Shown: positions 25,615 to 34,682 of the stretch, piece after piece | Layout of the letters: every line of letters begins with the position of its first letter | Position numbering within the stretch: position 1 is the stretch's first letter | Assembly: GCF_020251205.1 (NCBI RefSeq) | Contig: NZ_JAIWYX010000004.1 | Coordinates: forward strand, 248,001 to 312,000 | Source of the DNA: Arthrobacter sp. M4 | GTDB lineage: Bacteria; Actinomycetota; Actinomycetes; Actinomycetales; Micrococcaceae | DNA: 64,000 nt | Reading direction: 5' to 3' | Notes under the pieces: generated by a model | Databases searched by the model: none | What the model was told of the DNA's origin: nothing | What the model saw: the letters and a program-made list of their open reading frames with translations, nothing else | Position numbers and translations under genes: made by a program

Positions 25615-25851
25615 ATGAAGTGGTACCGCTGGGTACACCAGTTGGTTTTTGCGGCGTCCCTGGTACCGCTGCTTACGGGCGTCTGGGACCTTAGGGTTCG
25701 AATCCTTCTGCCCTTGGTGGCTCTGATTCCCTATGGCATCAATGAATCGGTTCTGGATCGGAGGGAAAAGGTCACGCTTGAACGCGCCAGAGAACTCGAT
25801 CACGAGGATTCACTAGCCCACGCATATCGGGAGCCACCTCTACGGGGCTGA
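25615..25851 (+). CDS. Small membrane protein, unknown function
   Basis: 78-aa protein with a good ribosome binding site (GAGAGGA) six bases before the ATG. Two hydrophobic segments (LVFAASLVPLLTGVW and ILLPLVALIPYGI) are followed by a charged C-terminal helix (RREKVTLERARELDHEDS). No family is recognised. It stands alone between the lipoprotein and an alpha/beta hydrolase gene. The ribosome binding site and coherent topology support it as real. Confidence 0.6.
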   Translation: MKWYRWVHQLVFAASLVPLLTGVWDLRVRILLPLVALIPYGINESVLDRREKVTLERARELDHEDSLAHAYREPPLRG

Positions 25852-25999
25852 CGGCCAACATCGAACCAGGTCTGCGCCCTGAATAGCTGACTTTGGACGG
25901 CCAGTCCAACGGCAAATTAATGAGTCAGCACGGGGGTACCGGACGTTCGTCCCAGGGCATATATTGTGCGCGAGCCAACGATTCGGGGAGAGGACTGCA

Positions 26000-26830
26000 A
26001 TGAACGAGGCGACCGTCGACGGCCGGAGAATCGCGTTCCACGACACCGGTGCTGGGGAACCAGTCGTGCTCTTGCATCCCGGATTTGTGGCCGACGGCAT
26101 GCTGCCGCTCCTGGAACGGCCGGAGTTTGCCGGTTTCCGGCTGATCGCTCCGCATCGCTCGGGCTACGGCGCCTCGGAGCCGCGGACTGCCCCCGTCGGA
26201 ATGCGCGATCTCGCTCTCGAACTCCTCGGGCTCATGGATCAACTCGGCATCGGGAAGGCGCACGCGGTGGGACATTCCTTCGGCGCCAACGTAGCGCTGG
26301 AAGCCTGCCGATTAGCGCCCGGACGCTTCGCCTCGCTCGCACTGCTCGAACCGCCCTTGGGGTTCTTCATGTCGGAGCAGGCCACGGGCGTGCTCATGTC
26401 GGCGATCGGCGAGGCAATGCAGCAGTTTGCGGCCGGCGACTTCGAGGCGGCGTCCACCACCTGGCTGGATGGCGCCTTCGGACCGGGTTGGCAAGAGCCC
26501 CTGGACCAGAGATTGCCCGGAGCTACTGCCCAAGTGGTCAAAGACGCGCCTACGGCTATGGCCGTCGAAGGACGTGCGCTGCAGACCTGGCAGTTCAGCC
26601 CCGATGACATAAGCCAAATCTCAGTACCGATTCTCTCCGTGGTCCATCCGCAGGAGGGCTGGTCAGGCTTCCAGGAAGTCCACCAGGGGCTCGTTGCAGC
26701 GGGCGCCGAATCGCTAGAGGTTGAAGTGCCCTCTCATCTCCTCCAGGTGAACGACCCTGCAGCGGTGGCAGAAGGGGTTGCCCCATTCCTGGGCCGGCAC
26801 TCCATCGAGTCCGCCACCGGAGTCAATTGA
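26000..26830 (+). CDS. Alpha/beta hydrolase
   Basis: 276-aa alpha/beta hydrolase. It shows VVLLHPGFVADGM (oxyanion strand), LIAPHRSGYGAS, the nucleophile elbow GHSFGAN near residue 92, and a C-terminal HP segment preceding SHLLQVNDP, whose His completes the triad. The ATG at 26000 follows GGGAGAGGA. An upstream frame to 25964 adds only a non-homologous leader. It converges with the sensor-kinase gene. Substrate unknown. Confidence 0.82.
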   Translation: MNEATVDGRRIAFHDTGAGEPVVLLHPGFVADGMLPLLERPEFAGFRLIAPHRSGYGASEPRTAPVGMRDLALELLGLMDQLGIGKAHAVGHSFGANVALEACRLAPGRFASLALLEPPLGFFMSEQATGVLMSAIGEAMQQFAAGDFEAASTTWLDGAFGPGWQEPLDQRLPGATAQVVKDAPTAMAVEGRALQTWQFSPDDISQISVPILSVVHPQEGWSGFQEVHQGLVAAGAESLEVEVPSHLLQVNDPAAVAEGVAPFLGRHSIESATGVN

Positions 26831-26850
26831 CCGGTTAGCCGGGGGCCTGT

Positions 26851-28518
26851 TCAATTAGCGTCCGCAAGGTTCGCTGGCAACGTGAATTTGACCGTTGTTC
26901 CCTTGCCCGGATGGCTGTTCAAACTAATCGTCCCTCCGTGCCTTTCGATAATGCTCTTGCTGATTGGTAGTCCCAATCCGGCGCCGGGAATAGAGCTTTC
27001 CCGGGCGTGGCCCGCGCGGAAGAACTTTGTGAATGCCTGCTCCACTTCCTCCGGTCGCATACCGATGCCCCTGTCACTAAAGGTGCAAACAACCTCCTGG
27101 CCGTCACGATGTGCGTTGATCGAAATGACTCCCCCGTCCGGTGAGTACTTGATCGCGTTGGACAGCAAATTATGCAGCACTTGGCTGACTCGCTCCGGGT
27201 CGAATGCTGCCTTCACTGGCCGCCGCAGATCCATAACCAAATCCAAGCCGGCGGCGTTTGCATCAGGTGCCACAAGTGCTGCCGCGTCTTCGATGATCTG
27301 CCCGAGATCAGCTTCGGCCCACTTCAGGTCGGCGCCGTCAGACCCTGCGGCCATAAGGTTGTCCAACAACACCAGCAGCCGCTCGGCATTACGGGCGATG
27401 ACGGCAAGATCGTCCCTAATTCCGGCATTGCCCGGTTCATCCATGAGCATCTCGAGGTAACCAAAGATGGAGGTTAGCGGCGTACGGACTTCGTGGGACA
27501 TTGTCGTTACGAATTCGTCCTTGGCCGCAAGGGCTGTGACCAATGAAGTGACGTCCGCGAACGACAGAACCGAGCCTGTGAAGGCGCCATTCCGACTCGA
27601 CATCTGGCGGGCAGCAACGCTGAAAGCACGTTGGCTCTTACCAGTTCCCGCCCAATAAAGTTCCTCGCTGATGGTTTCCCCAGCGGCGGCCCGCCGGACG
27701 GGGCTCCTATCCGGATCGATCGGTGTGGCCCTATCGCCAGCCAGCAGCTGAAGCATTCCGGCATCAGCTGCCTCCGTCTCGTCGTCGTTGGCGCGCGCCA
27801 CGGCCGCACGGTACCGGCGGTTGACCAGGATGCTGCCGCCGTCGGGATCCACCACCCTGACGCCGACGCTCACAGTCTCAACCACCGTGTCAAGCAACTG
27901 CTGACGTTGTTCGCTCTCTTGCAGCAGGGCTGCGAGGTTCTTGTCGTGACGCTCCAGCGCTTGACGCTGCTGAACGACTTGGCGGGCTACCACATGGGCG
28001 GTTAGGGCAATGGTCGCCATGACAACCGTGACGAGGATCGCCCGGATCATTAGCGAAGGATCAAAGCCTTCACCAATGGCAATCGGCGGAAGGACCATAC
28101 TGAGGATGGTGGCCACAATGGCAAGGACAACCCGGCCCTGGTTACCACCCACGGATATCCACACGACCGGAAAAACCAACACAATACCAAGAACGGACAG
28201 GTTCTGGCCGCCCGCTTCCCTGCTAAAACCCACGGCCAGGCAATCCAGGAAAGGTATTACCACAACGCTGCCGGCGGGCAATCGATCCCAGGGCATCGCG
28301 ACGCAACAAATGAGCAGAAGTAGATGGGGCATCAATGTCGCCTGGAAAAGCGGGTCCCATAAAGGTTCTGGGCGGAAAACCGCACACGCCGCCAACACCA
28401 GGGCAACTGCCAGTGGCAGAGGAAGTTGGAACAATGTGATTCTTGTTCGAAGGCTGCGACTCCGGAAATAACCTTCGATGACCGACGAAAGTGGGTTGTT
28501 ACGCATTAGCACCGCCAT
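26851..28518 (-). CDS. Membrane sensor histidine kinase with PAS domain
   Basis: 555-aa kinase. Six hydrophobic segments occupy about residues 28-185 in a MASE-like arrangement. A short coiled coil (QQRQALERHDKNLAALLQES) links to a PAS domain at about 205-325. The HisKA box is FVTTMSHEVRTPLTSIFGYLEML with the phosphoacceptor His near 343. The ATPase domain carries NLLSNAIKYSPDG (N box), DRGIGM (G1) and GAGLGLPIS (G2). No response regulator gene adjoins it, so its partner is unknown. Sensing input through the membrane part is inferred. Confidence 0.87.
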   Translation of the reverse strand: MAVLMRNNPLSSVIEGYFRSRSLRTRITLFQLPLPLAVALVLAACAVFRPEPLWDPLFQATLMPHLLLLICCVAMPWDRLPAGSVVVIPFLDCLAVGFSREAGGQNLSVLGIVLVFPVVWISVGGNQGRVVLAIVATILSMVLPPIAIGEGFDPSLMIRAILVTVVMATIALTAHVVARQVVQQRQALERHDKNLAALLQESEQRQQLLDTVVETVSVGVRVVDPDGGSILVNRRYRAAVARANDDETEAADAGMLQLLAGDRATPIDPDRSPVRRAAAGETISEELYWAGTGKSQRAFSVAARQMSSRNGAFTGSVLSFADVTSLVTALAAKDEFVTTMSHEVRTPLTSIFGYLEMLMDEPGNAGIRDDLAVIARNAERLLVLLDNLMAAGSDGADLKWAEADLGQIIEDAAALVAPDANAAGLDLVMDLRRPVKAAFDPERVSQVLHNLLSNAIKYSPDGGVISINAHRDGQEVVCTFSDRGIGMRPEEVEQAFTKFFRAGHARESSIPGAGLGLPISKSIIERHGGTISLNSHPGKGTTVKFTLPANLADAN

Positions 28519-28764
28519 TTGGGGTGCCGACTAATTGCATTCATCGATGACCCCCAGGTTCATCAACAGCTGCTTTTTGGTCCCGGGCTTCTTGAGACGC
28601 CAATCGATCCCAGATTAGCCCCAAGGTGTGGATTACAGCGATAAATGTCCGTGATCTGCACCCCGCTCCGCAGAAATGTCCCCGAAAGCGTTTCGGTGAC
28701 AGGCGACCGGACAATGTTTTCATCGCTGAGCGAAACAAGCGTTGTTCCCGGAGGTGCTGCGCTT
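28519..28764. other. Interval with possible remnant of a mobile-element end
   Basis: No gene recognised. Positions 28677-28701 form an 11-bp inverted repeat (TGTCCCCGAAA / TTTCGGTGACA, one mismatch) around GCG. AATGTCC occurs twice about 31 bp apart. Such multiple short end repeats are seen at ends of some IS families, but no transposase sequence is here. It lies at the edge of the GC-rich chromate cluster. Confidence 0.35.
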
Positions 28765-29196
28765 TTACGCTGGGGCGCGCCCAAGAATGAGTCCGCGTTT
28801 GAAGTATTCGTAGAGGCCGTCAAAGATTGGCGCGGTGGCGGCAAGGACGGCGTCGTCGTCGAGGGTGATGGACAGGCCCCGGATGATGATGTCCAGGCCC
28901 GGGGCGGCAGGAGCGTCGAAGCGGTCGTCTTCGATGTCCGCTTCATGGACAAGCTCCGCGATCGCGTTCAGCACGGGGTCGTGGATCTCGTACCTGTGTA
29001 GGATGGTCTCGAAGCTGCAGTCCGGGCCCTGGTGCCCCAGTTCGACGCCGGGCATGTCGAAAGGGGTCGCATCGCTGGGGACGTCGGCGGGGTCGTCAAC
29101 GTAGACGAACTCAGCATCAGCGTCAACCGCGCGGCGGATGAGCCAGGCGCAGGCGGCCCGGTCGACGTGCACACCTGAACGTGTGGCCCACTTCAT
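28765..29196 (-). CDS. chrB: Chromate resistance protein ChrB, C-terminal domain protein
   Basis: 143-aa protein matching the C-terminal half of ChrB: KWATRSGVHVDRAACAWLIRRAVD at the start, then FDMPGVELGHQGPDCSFETILHRYEI. ChrB is a chromate-responsive regulator or auxiliary factor in characterised operons. Here the two halves are separate genes; this ATG overlaps the stop of the N-terminal gene (ATGA). The acidic and His residues in the GVELGHQGPDCSFE region are plausible metal or oxyanion contacts. A similar split arrangement is known in Arthrobacter chromate clusters. Confidence 0.85.
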   Translation of the reverse strand: MKWATRSGVHVDRAACAWLIRRAVDADAEFVYVDDPADVPSDATPFDMPGVELGHQGPDCSFETILHRYEIHDPVLNAIAELVHEADIEDDRFDAPAAPGLDIIIRGLSITLDDDAVLAATAPIFDGLYEYFKRGLILGRAPA

Positions 29197-29708
29197 CGCC
29201 CCACCTCCCTGGCTGCGGACCCTGGCGCAACGGCCGATGGTGCCCGGAGGATGGCCTTGATGGCGGCCCGGGCTATGTCGCGTTCGGCGGGAGGGAAGTA
29301 GTCCCTACGTGAGATCTTCCTGTGCTGTTGTTGGAGGCGCCTGGCAGTGCGGGCCCGTGCGGCGTCGCCGAGCGCCGTCGCGTCCCGGGCGTCCTGGGTG
29401 AGAGCGAGGTACTCCTTGCGACGCTCGTCCTGCATCGCGGCGACGATTTGGCGCTCCTGCGATGGGCTGGAAGGTTTCCCGACCCAAACCGTGGCGGTGC
29501 CGGCGTTTGCCTCGACCTCGGCGGCGATCCACTCGAGATGCTCTTTGGTGCGCGCATCTGCGGGAAGGGCAACCAGCCCGTCACCGAGCTGGGCCACACC
29601 CAGTGACTGCAAGCGCCGCCAGACCGCGACCCGGGGGCTGGAAGGCACCCGCGGCATCCGGTAATTCAGCAGCACCCAGGAGTCTGCGGTGAGGGAGGCA
29701 GTGTTCAC
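29193..29708 (-). CDS. chrB: Chromate resistance protein ChrB, N-terminal domain protein
   Basis: 171-aa protein matching the N-terminal half of ChrB (WVLLNYRMPRVPSSPRVAVWRRLQSLGVAQLGDGLVALP), followed by a charged helical region rich in Arg and Ala. It probably supplies DNA binding. It is first in a two-gene minus-strand unit with the C-terminal half, divergent from the lipoprotein-chrA pair. An imperfect palindrome at 29718-29744 in the shared promoter region is a candidate binding site. Confidence 0.85.
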   Translation of the reverse strand: MNTASLTADSWVLLNYRMPRVPSSPRVAVWRRLQSLGVAQLGDGLVALPADARTKEHLEWIAAEVEANAGTATVWVGKPSSPSQERQIVAAMQDERRKEYLALTQDARDATALGDAARARTARRLQQQHRKISRRDYFPPAERDIARAAIKAILRAPSAVAPGSAAREVGR

Positions 29709-29717
29709 TCACCCATG

Positions 29718-29744
29718 GTAATCGTGTAACCGTGGTTGCATTAC
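29718..29744. promoter_or_regulatory. Candidate operator in the divergent chr promoter region
   Basis: TGTAACC (29725) and GGTTGCA (29734) form an imperfect inverted repeat around GT. GTAA and TTAC flank them symmetrically. The site starts 10 bp from the ATG at 29708 and is the only clear dyad between the two chr transcription units. Binding by the ChrB N-terminal protein is inference. Confidence 0.45.
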
Positions 29745-29857
29745 AGTGGACGCGTTGGCCCGAACGATTAAAACCCGGAGGCCGCCCGGTGAGGAGGGGG
29801 CGCCGTCAGCGCCTTCGTCGTCAACGTCGTCATCCTCTGATTGACAGGAGACCCACC

Positions 29858-30886
29858 GTGCCGTTCCCCGCAACCCCTCCCCGCGCCGTCACCGGCATAG
29901 TGCTGGCAGCCCTCGCCGCCTTTGCGCTGACCGCCTGCTCCGGCCCGGCCCCCGCACCGGGATCAGCCCTGCCGCTGAAGCAGGTGCAGGACCTGCCGTT
30001 GCCCGGCGGGGCGACACGGCTGGACTACCAGTCCATGGACCCGACAGCACGCCGGCTGTACATCGCCCACATGGGAGACGGCACGGTGGAGGCCGTGGAC
30101 CTCGACAGGTCCGCAATAGCGGGAACCGTCCCGGGCACGGCCTCGGTCCACGGGTTGATGGTGGCCCCCGACCGGCACACTCTCCTGGCTGCCGCCTCCG
30201 GGACCAACGAAGTTGCCCTCATCGACACCACCACGCTGAAGGAAACCGGCAGGGTGAAGTCCGGGGACCTTCCTGACGGCATCGCCTACGACCCAGCCCA
30301 CGGCAAGGGCTACGTCTCCAACGAGCACGATCACGCCCTGACCGTCGTCGACCTCGCCACGAAGAAGGCGCTGCCCCCGGTGGAGGTCGGCGGTGAGACG
30401 GGGAACGTCATTTACGATCCCGTCTCCGGGAAGGTGTTCGTCAACGAGCAGAGCCACGGCGTGCTTCTCGTCATCGATCCCGCCACGGATGCCATCACGG
30501 ACCGGATCAAGGTGGACGGGTGCGAGAGGAACCATGGCCTCTTCATCAACGGGGCCGAGCAGCTGGCTTTCGTCGCCTGCGAGGACAACGCCAAGCTCCA
30601 TGTCCTGGACTTGCGCACCAGGGAAGTCACCGCGCGGTTCGATATCGGCGAGACCCCGGACGTGCTGGCCTTCGACACCGGCCTGGGACGGCTTTACGTC
30701 GCCGCGGAGGACGGCACAGTGAGCATCTTCGACGAGCACGACCGCACCCTCACCGCCGTGGCGTCGGCCAAGCTCGCCGAACATGCCCACACGGTCTCCG
30801 TCGACCAGGCCACGCACAGGGTGTACTTTCCCCTCCAGGACGTCAATGGCCACGCCGTCCTGCGCATCATGGAACCCACCAAATGA
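29858..30886 (+). CDS. YncE-like beta-propeller lipoprotein
   Basis: 342-aa protein from GTG 29858, which follows CAGGAG by seven bases. The signal peptide ends in lipobox LTAC. About seven YVTN-type blades follow (RRLYIAHMGDGTVEAVDL; KGYVSNEHDHALTVVDL; GKVFVNEQSHGVLLVID; GRLYVAAEDGTVSIFDE). It should be anchored outside the membrane. Its stop overlaps the chrA start (ATGA), so it is translated with the chromate transporter. A role in chromate handling is inferred from position only. The reading frame extends upstream to 29732 but that part is Arg-rich and non-homologous. Confidence 0.82.
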   Translation: MPFPATPPRAVTGIVLAALAAFALTACSGPAPAPGSALPLKQVQDLPLPGGATRLDYQSMDPTARRLYIAHMGDGTVEAVDLDRSAIAGTVPGTASVHGLMVAPDRHTLLAAASGTNEVALIDTTTLKETGRVKSGDLPDGIAYDPAHGKGYVSNEHDHALTVVDLATKKALPPVEVGGETGNVIYDPVSGKVFVNEQSHGVLLVIDPATDAITDRIKVDGCERNHGLFINGAEQLAFVACEDNAKLHVLDLRTREVTARFDIGETPDVLAFDTGLGRLYVAAEDGTVSIFDEHDRTLTAVASAKLAEHAHTVSVDQATHRVYFPLQDVNGHAVLRIMEPTK

Positions 30887-32130
30887 CCAACAACAGTACC
30901 GATGGCCACAGCGCCGACACGGGGACGACGCCCGGTGCCCCGCGCGAGGAGGTTCCGTTCCGGAAGTTCCTGCTCTATTTCCTGCGGTTGGGCACCACCG
31001 GGTTCGGCGGCCCGATCGCCACCGTCGGCTACATGCAGCGCGACCTCGTCGAGCAGCGCGGCTGGATTGACCGGCAGGAATTCCTCGACGGCGTTGCCCT
31101 AGGCCAGGCCATGCCCGGGCCGCTGGCTGCACAGGTGGCCATGTGGATCGGCTACCTGCAACGCGGAGCCTGGGGCGCCCTGGCGATCGCAGCAGCGTTC
31201 ATCGGCCCCGCGTTCCTGATGGTCGTGGCCGCCGGTGCCCTCTACACCGTGTACTCCGGCACCGGCATCGTCCAGGCCCTCTTCTACGGCAACGCCCCGG
31301 CAGTCATGGCGATCATCCTCATCGCCGCCTACAAGCTCCTCAAGCTCACCGACCGCCGGGACTGGCGGCTTTGGGCGATCAGCGCCGTCGTTTTCACGGT
31401 CACGGCCCTCACCGGTTCCGAACCCATCCCCCTGATCCTCGGCGCGGGGCTCGTTATCCTCTTCCTCGACGCCCCGCCGCGATGGCGGAAACCGAAAAGG
31501 AAACCGGCAAGCGACGAACCGCCGGCACCGCCCACGGCCCAGGGGCATGCCCTGATCCCTGCCCTTGCCGCTGCGCCCATGGCGGCCCTCGGCGCGGGCG
31601 GGTTGGCCACACTGCTGCCTTTGGGCCTGTTCTTCCTCCAGACCGGTGCCCTCGTCTTTGGTTCCGGCCTCGCGATCGTCCCGCTCCTGCGCGACGGCGT
31701 GGTCGATCAGCACCATTGGCTCGACCAGGCCCAGTTCCTCGATGCCGTCGCCATGGGCCTGATCACCCCCGGCCCGGTCGTGATCACCGCCGGCTTCATC
31801 GGCTACCTCACCGCCGGGCTGCCCGGCGCGATCGTGGCCACCGTCGGAATCTTCACGCCGATCTACCTCGCCGTCGTCCTGCTCGGAAAATGGTTTGTCC
31901 GCCACCGCGACAACGCGCGCGTGCAAGCCTTCGTCGCCGGGGCTACCGCCGCGGCGGCCGGCGCCCTGGCAGGTGCCGTTGTCGTCCTCACCCGGCAGGC
32001 CGTCACCGACTGGGCCACCGCCGCTATCGGCCTCGTGACGCTCGGGCTGCTGTGGCGGTTCAAGATCGGCGAGCCCTGGATCGTCCTCGCTGCCGGCATC
32101 CTCGGCCTCATCCTCCACCTTCCCCGCTGA
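30883..32130 (+). CDS. chrA: Chromate transporter ChrA
   Basis: 415-aa bidomain CHR-family transporter that expels chromate. The first half has FLRLGTTGFGGPIATVGYM and GQAMPGPLAAQ; the second repeats the pattern with GALVFGSGLAIVPLL and GLITPGPVVITAGFIGY. Each half has about five membrane segments, separated by a Pro/Lys-rich loop around residue 200-220. The ATG at 30883 overlaps the upstream lipoprotein stop. Codon use is very GC-rich compared with the following gene, which may mean the chr cluster moved as a block. Confidence 0.93.
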   Translation: MTNNSTDGHSADTGTTPGAPREEVPFRKFLLYFLRLGTTGFGGPIATVGYMQRDLVEQRGWIDRQEFLDGVALGQAMPGPLAAQVAMWIGYLQRGAWGALAIAAAFIGPAFLMVVAAGALYTVYSGTGIVQALFYGNAPAVMAIILIAAYKLLKLTDRRDWRLWAISAVVFTVTALTGSEPIPLILGAGLVILFLDAPPRWRKPKRKPASDEPPAPPTAQGHALIPALAAAPMAALGAGGLATLLPLGLFFLQTGALVFGSGLAIVPLLRDGVVDQHHWLDQAQFLDAVAMGLITPGPVVITAGFIGYLTAGLPGAIVATVGIFTPIYLAVVLLGKWFVRHRDNARVQAFVAGATAAAAGALAGAVVVLTRQAVTDWATAAIGLVTLGLLWRFKIGEPWIVLAAGILGLILHLPR

Positions 32131-32192
32131 CCCTGCTCCGCACCCCAGGGCACTGATCAAAGGAACCCAACACCGCCAGGGGTGCAATGAAG

Positions 32193-34682
32193 CTAGATCT
32201 CCTTAATCCGGATGTTCCTGAACGCAACGCGGCCGCTGTGCGCCTGGAGCCCGACGTAGCTGGGCGCTCCTGGTCCTGAAGGCAGCCCCCTGCCGAGGAT
32301 GGTGTTGGTCACTGTGGTGCTTTGGTGGCCGTTCAAGGTGACGGTGTAAGTCTGCCCAATCACGTCGATTTGAATATCATTCCATTGGCCCGGGGGTCGG
32401 CAACTGACGAAACTGTAGTTGGGATTGTCAACCCCGTAGATCGCTCCTGTGCGATGATTGTCCGCGCCGTCGGGCCTGGCTGTGTCATCAATTTGGATCT
32501 CGAACCCAAAGTGGACGGGAACCCATGCCGTGTTCTCATAGCCTTTGCTGCCGGGATCCGGGAACCGGACGAAGATCCCGGAGTTATCGTCGGGCCTGGA
32601 AAGCCGGAACCGGAGCCGAAGGCTGAAGTCGGGCGGCGTCGGCGTATTGCACCACACGAGGCCGAGGTCGCCTCCTGGCTCACTGACCAGTGCGCCATCC
32701 ACAAGAGGCCATGCTCCCGGTCCGGCCACGCGCCAATGGCTGGTGTCTTCCCCGTCGAACAGAGTCGTATAGCCGTCCTCCGGCTCATAGGGGATGGCCA
32801 GGCCCGGTTGTCCGTCCGGTTGCGGTCCGGGCAGTGACGCAACATGCCTGGCAAGGCGCCGTGCCAGGGCGACTCCTGTGAGCATGGGGTTGGGGCTGCC
32901 GAGCCGGGGGAACGTCGCAGGCCCCAATGCATAGGCGTTCTCGACCGCGTGAAAGCGGCCGTTCAGGTCGGTCGAAGACGAGGAGGGATCCTCACCCATC
33001 CGGAGACTGGAGGCCTCATGATGTGTTGTTCCGAGCCCGTCCCTACGCCCACCGTGTGGAAGGGCCTGCTCTGCCGAGATGTTGCTTCCCACCGGTTTCC
33101 ACTGGTTAGTACGCGGATTCACCAGCACCTCATAGGGATTACCTCCCGCGAAGGCCAGGGCCACCTCATCGCTGCATGCGTCCATAATTTCCCACATGTC
33201 GCCGTCGGCTTGGGAGGCGTTGATGGAGACGTATGCCCGCGGCGTTCCATAGTCCGTGTCGGCATCCTGGGTGATGGATGAGGCGTTGTTCCCCTGTTCC
33301 ATTTCCCCGTTGGCTCGAATCGTGATGACCACGTGGGAATCGCTGGCTGCTGTGAACCGGTTCACGGTATCGACGTCCGGGATCTTTTGCCACAGTTCCG
33401 CTTCAGAGTTGTTGCCCTGCGGCCCAAGCCCGGCAGCGGTGATTTGAAGGTGGAAGTACCTGCCGCTCGTGGGTTCCTGTCCTTTCAGGAACAGCGCTGC
33501 TTCCGAGAGTTCCAGCACCGCGGGGTCTACCGGCAGCGACTCTCTCGGAATTCTGATGGTCAGGTTTGACCGCAAATGTGCCGCGAGACCCTTTCCAAGA
33601 TGCTGCGTTTTCGGCAACCCGCTGAAGGAATTGAGCGCGAGCCTGGTACTTTCTATGGTTCCGGCCGCGATGACGACGACAGCACCCTGGGGCACCTGCA
33701 CGTCACCGAGATTGGTCCGCACCCCGGTGACGCGCTGGCCGTCATCCACAAGTTGCTGCACGTGGCAGTTGGGAACAATCATGAGTCGGCGGCGCAGATT
33801 GTCCTGCCTTGGCCATTCAGCCCAGGTCGTCCGGGCAGCCTTGACCAGCAGGGGAACGGAACTGAACTTGTTGTTCGGGAAGGAACCCGACCGTGCCGCC
33901 GACTGCACCGCAAGAGGTGCCTCGAGCCTGGCCTCTTCCTTGAGGCTTGCGATGGTGTGCCCGTCCACGCCGGGAATGCCCAGAAGCTTCGCCACATCGG
34001 CGGCATCTGCGCCAGGCCCCAGCGCAGCCACAGCCGGGTGGTCCGGCAAATTGGCCAGGGGAACCATACCTATAGGAGTTGCGGCGGCAAGAACTTTCCT
34101 CAGGGCATTTTGCAGCGGACCGTAGATGAAATCGTTCGTCGTATCGCTTCCCAGCTGGGCCGCGGCGTCGGGATAGCCCGAGTCGGCGGTCAAGTCGGCC
34201 ACCACGTCTTGAGGCCAGCCCTGAAGTTCATCGGCCACAGGCTGAGGCGACCAACCGCCCCAATAAAGGGACCGGCCTCCCACGCAGTAGGCGAGACCGG
34301 GAAACTTTGCATTCGAGTGCCACGGCAACCCCCACACTTCCGCCCGTGACCTGAAACGTTCGTCCGGATTCATATCCTGGATTGAAGTCGCCGCCGGAAC
34401 ATCGAGGCCGATCATCGGCAGGTTCTGAGTATGTTCTCCAACGAGCATTGGCCCCGCCTCGAGGACAAGAATCCGATGCCTATGGGCCGTATCTTCCGTG
34501 AAAAGGTGTTGGGCAAAAACCCCGCCGAAGCTCCCCCCTCCGATAACGATGACATCAAAAGGCCGGGCATCCGGGTAGTTTGCAGGATCTTGGGCGTCAA
34601 ATACCTCGCGCAGGGTATTGCAGACGTAACGACCAAGTACGTCACGGCTGAAGATAGTGTCTGGTGTTGAAATAATTGCCAC
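32193..34682 (-). CDS. GMC oxidoreductase fused to C-terminal DUF1080 / 3-keto-glycoside hydrolase domain
   Basis: 829-aa two-domain protein. Residues about 40-610 are a GMC-type flavoprotein: FDVIVIGGGSFGGVFAQHLF binds FAD, a second FAD contact is in ILVLEAGP, and HHEASSLRMG plus GSPNPMLTGVALARRLARH match the GMC C-terminal active-site region. Residues about 636-829 are a complete DUF1080 concanavalin-like domain (YTTLFDGEDTSHWRV; NSGIFVRFPD; TGAIYGV; VAFRNIRIKEI). Related DUF1080 enzymes hydrolyse 3-keto-glycosides, and some GMC oxidases oxidise sugars at C3. The start is GTG 34682 with AAAGGGA upstream. No signal peptide is evident. GC is lower than in the neighbouring chr genes. Confidence 0.83.
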   Translation of the reverse strand: MAIISTPDTIFSRDVLGRYVCNTLREVFDAQDPANYPDARPFDVIVIGGGSFGGVFAQHLFTEDTAHRHRILVLEAGPMLVGEHTQNLPMIGLDVPAATSIQDMNPDERFRSRAEVWGLPWHSNAKFPGLAYCVGGRSLYWGGWSPQPVADELQGWPQDVVADLTADSGYPDAAAQLGSDTTNDFIYGPLQNALRKVLAAATPIGMVPLANLPDHPAVAALGPGADAADVAKLLGIPGVDGHTIASLKEEARLEAPLAVQSAARSGSFPNNKFSSVPLLVKAARTTWAEWPRQDNLRRRLMIVPNCHVQQLVDDGQRVTGVRTNLGDVQVPQGAVVVIAAGTIESTRLALNSFSGLPKTQHLGKGLAAHLRSNLTIRIPRESLPVDPAVLELSEAALFLKGQEPTSGRYFHLQITAAGLGPQGNNSEAELWQKIPDVDTVNRFTAASDSHVVITIRANGEMEQGNNASSITQDADTDYGTPRAYVSINASQADGDMWEIMDACSDEVALAFAGGNPYEVLVNPRTNQWKPVGSNISAEQALPHGGRRDGLGTTHHEASSLRMGEDPSSSSTDLNGRFHAVENAYALGPATFPRLGSPNPMLTGVALARRLARHVASLPGPQPDGQPGLAIPYEPEDGYTTLFDGEDTSHWRVAGPGAWPLVDGALVSEPGGDLGLVWCNTPTPPDFSLRLRFRLSRPDDNSGIFVRFPDPGSKGYENTAWVPVHFGFEIQIDDTARPDGADNHRTGAIYGVDNPNYSFVSCRPPGQWNDIQIDVIGQTYTVTLNGHQSTTVTNTILGRGLPSGPGAPSYVGLQAHSGRVAFRNIRIKEI

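Noticed and set aside
28541..28738. Minus-strand 65-codon frame in the chr-flanking interval
   Set aside because: No homology recognised; the DNA looks more like a degraded element end, and even that is uncertain.
31099..32187. 362-codon minus-strand frame opposite chrA
   Set aside because: Antisense shadow of a well-supported transporter; highly charged Gly/Glu/Asp-rich composition without motifs.
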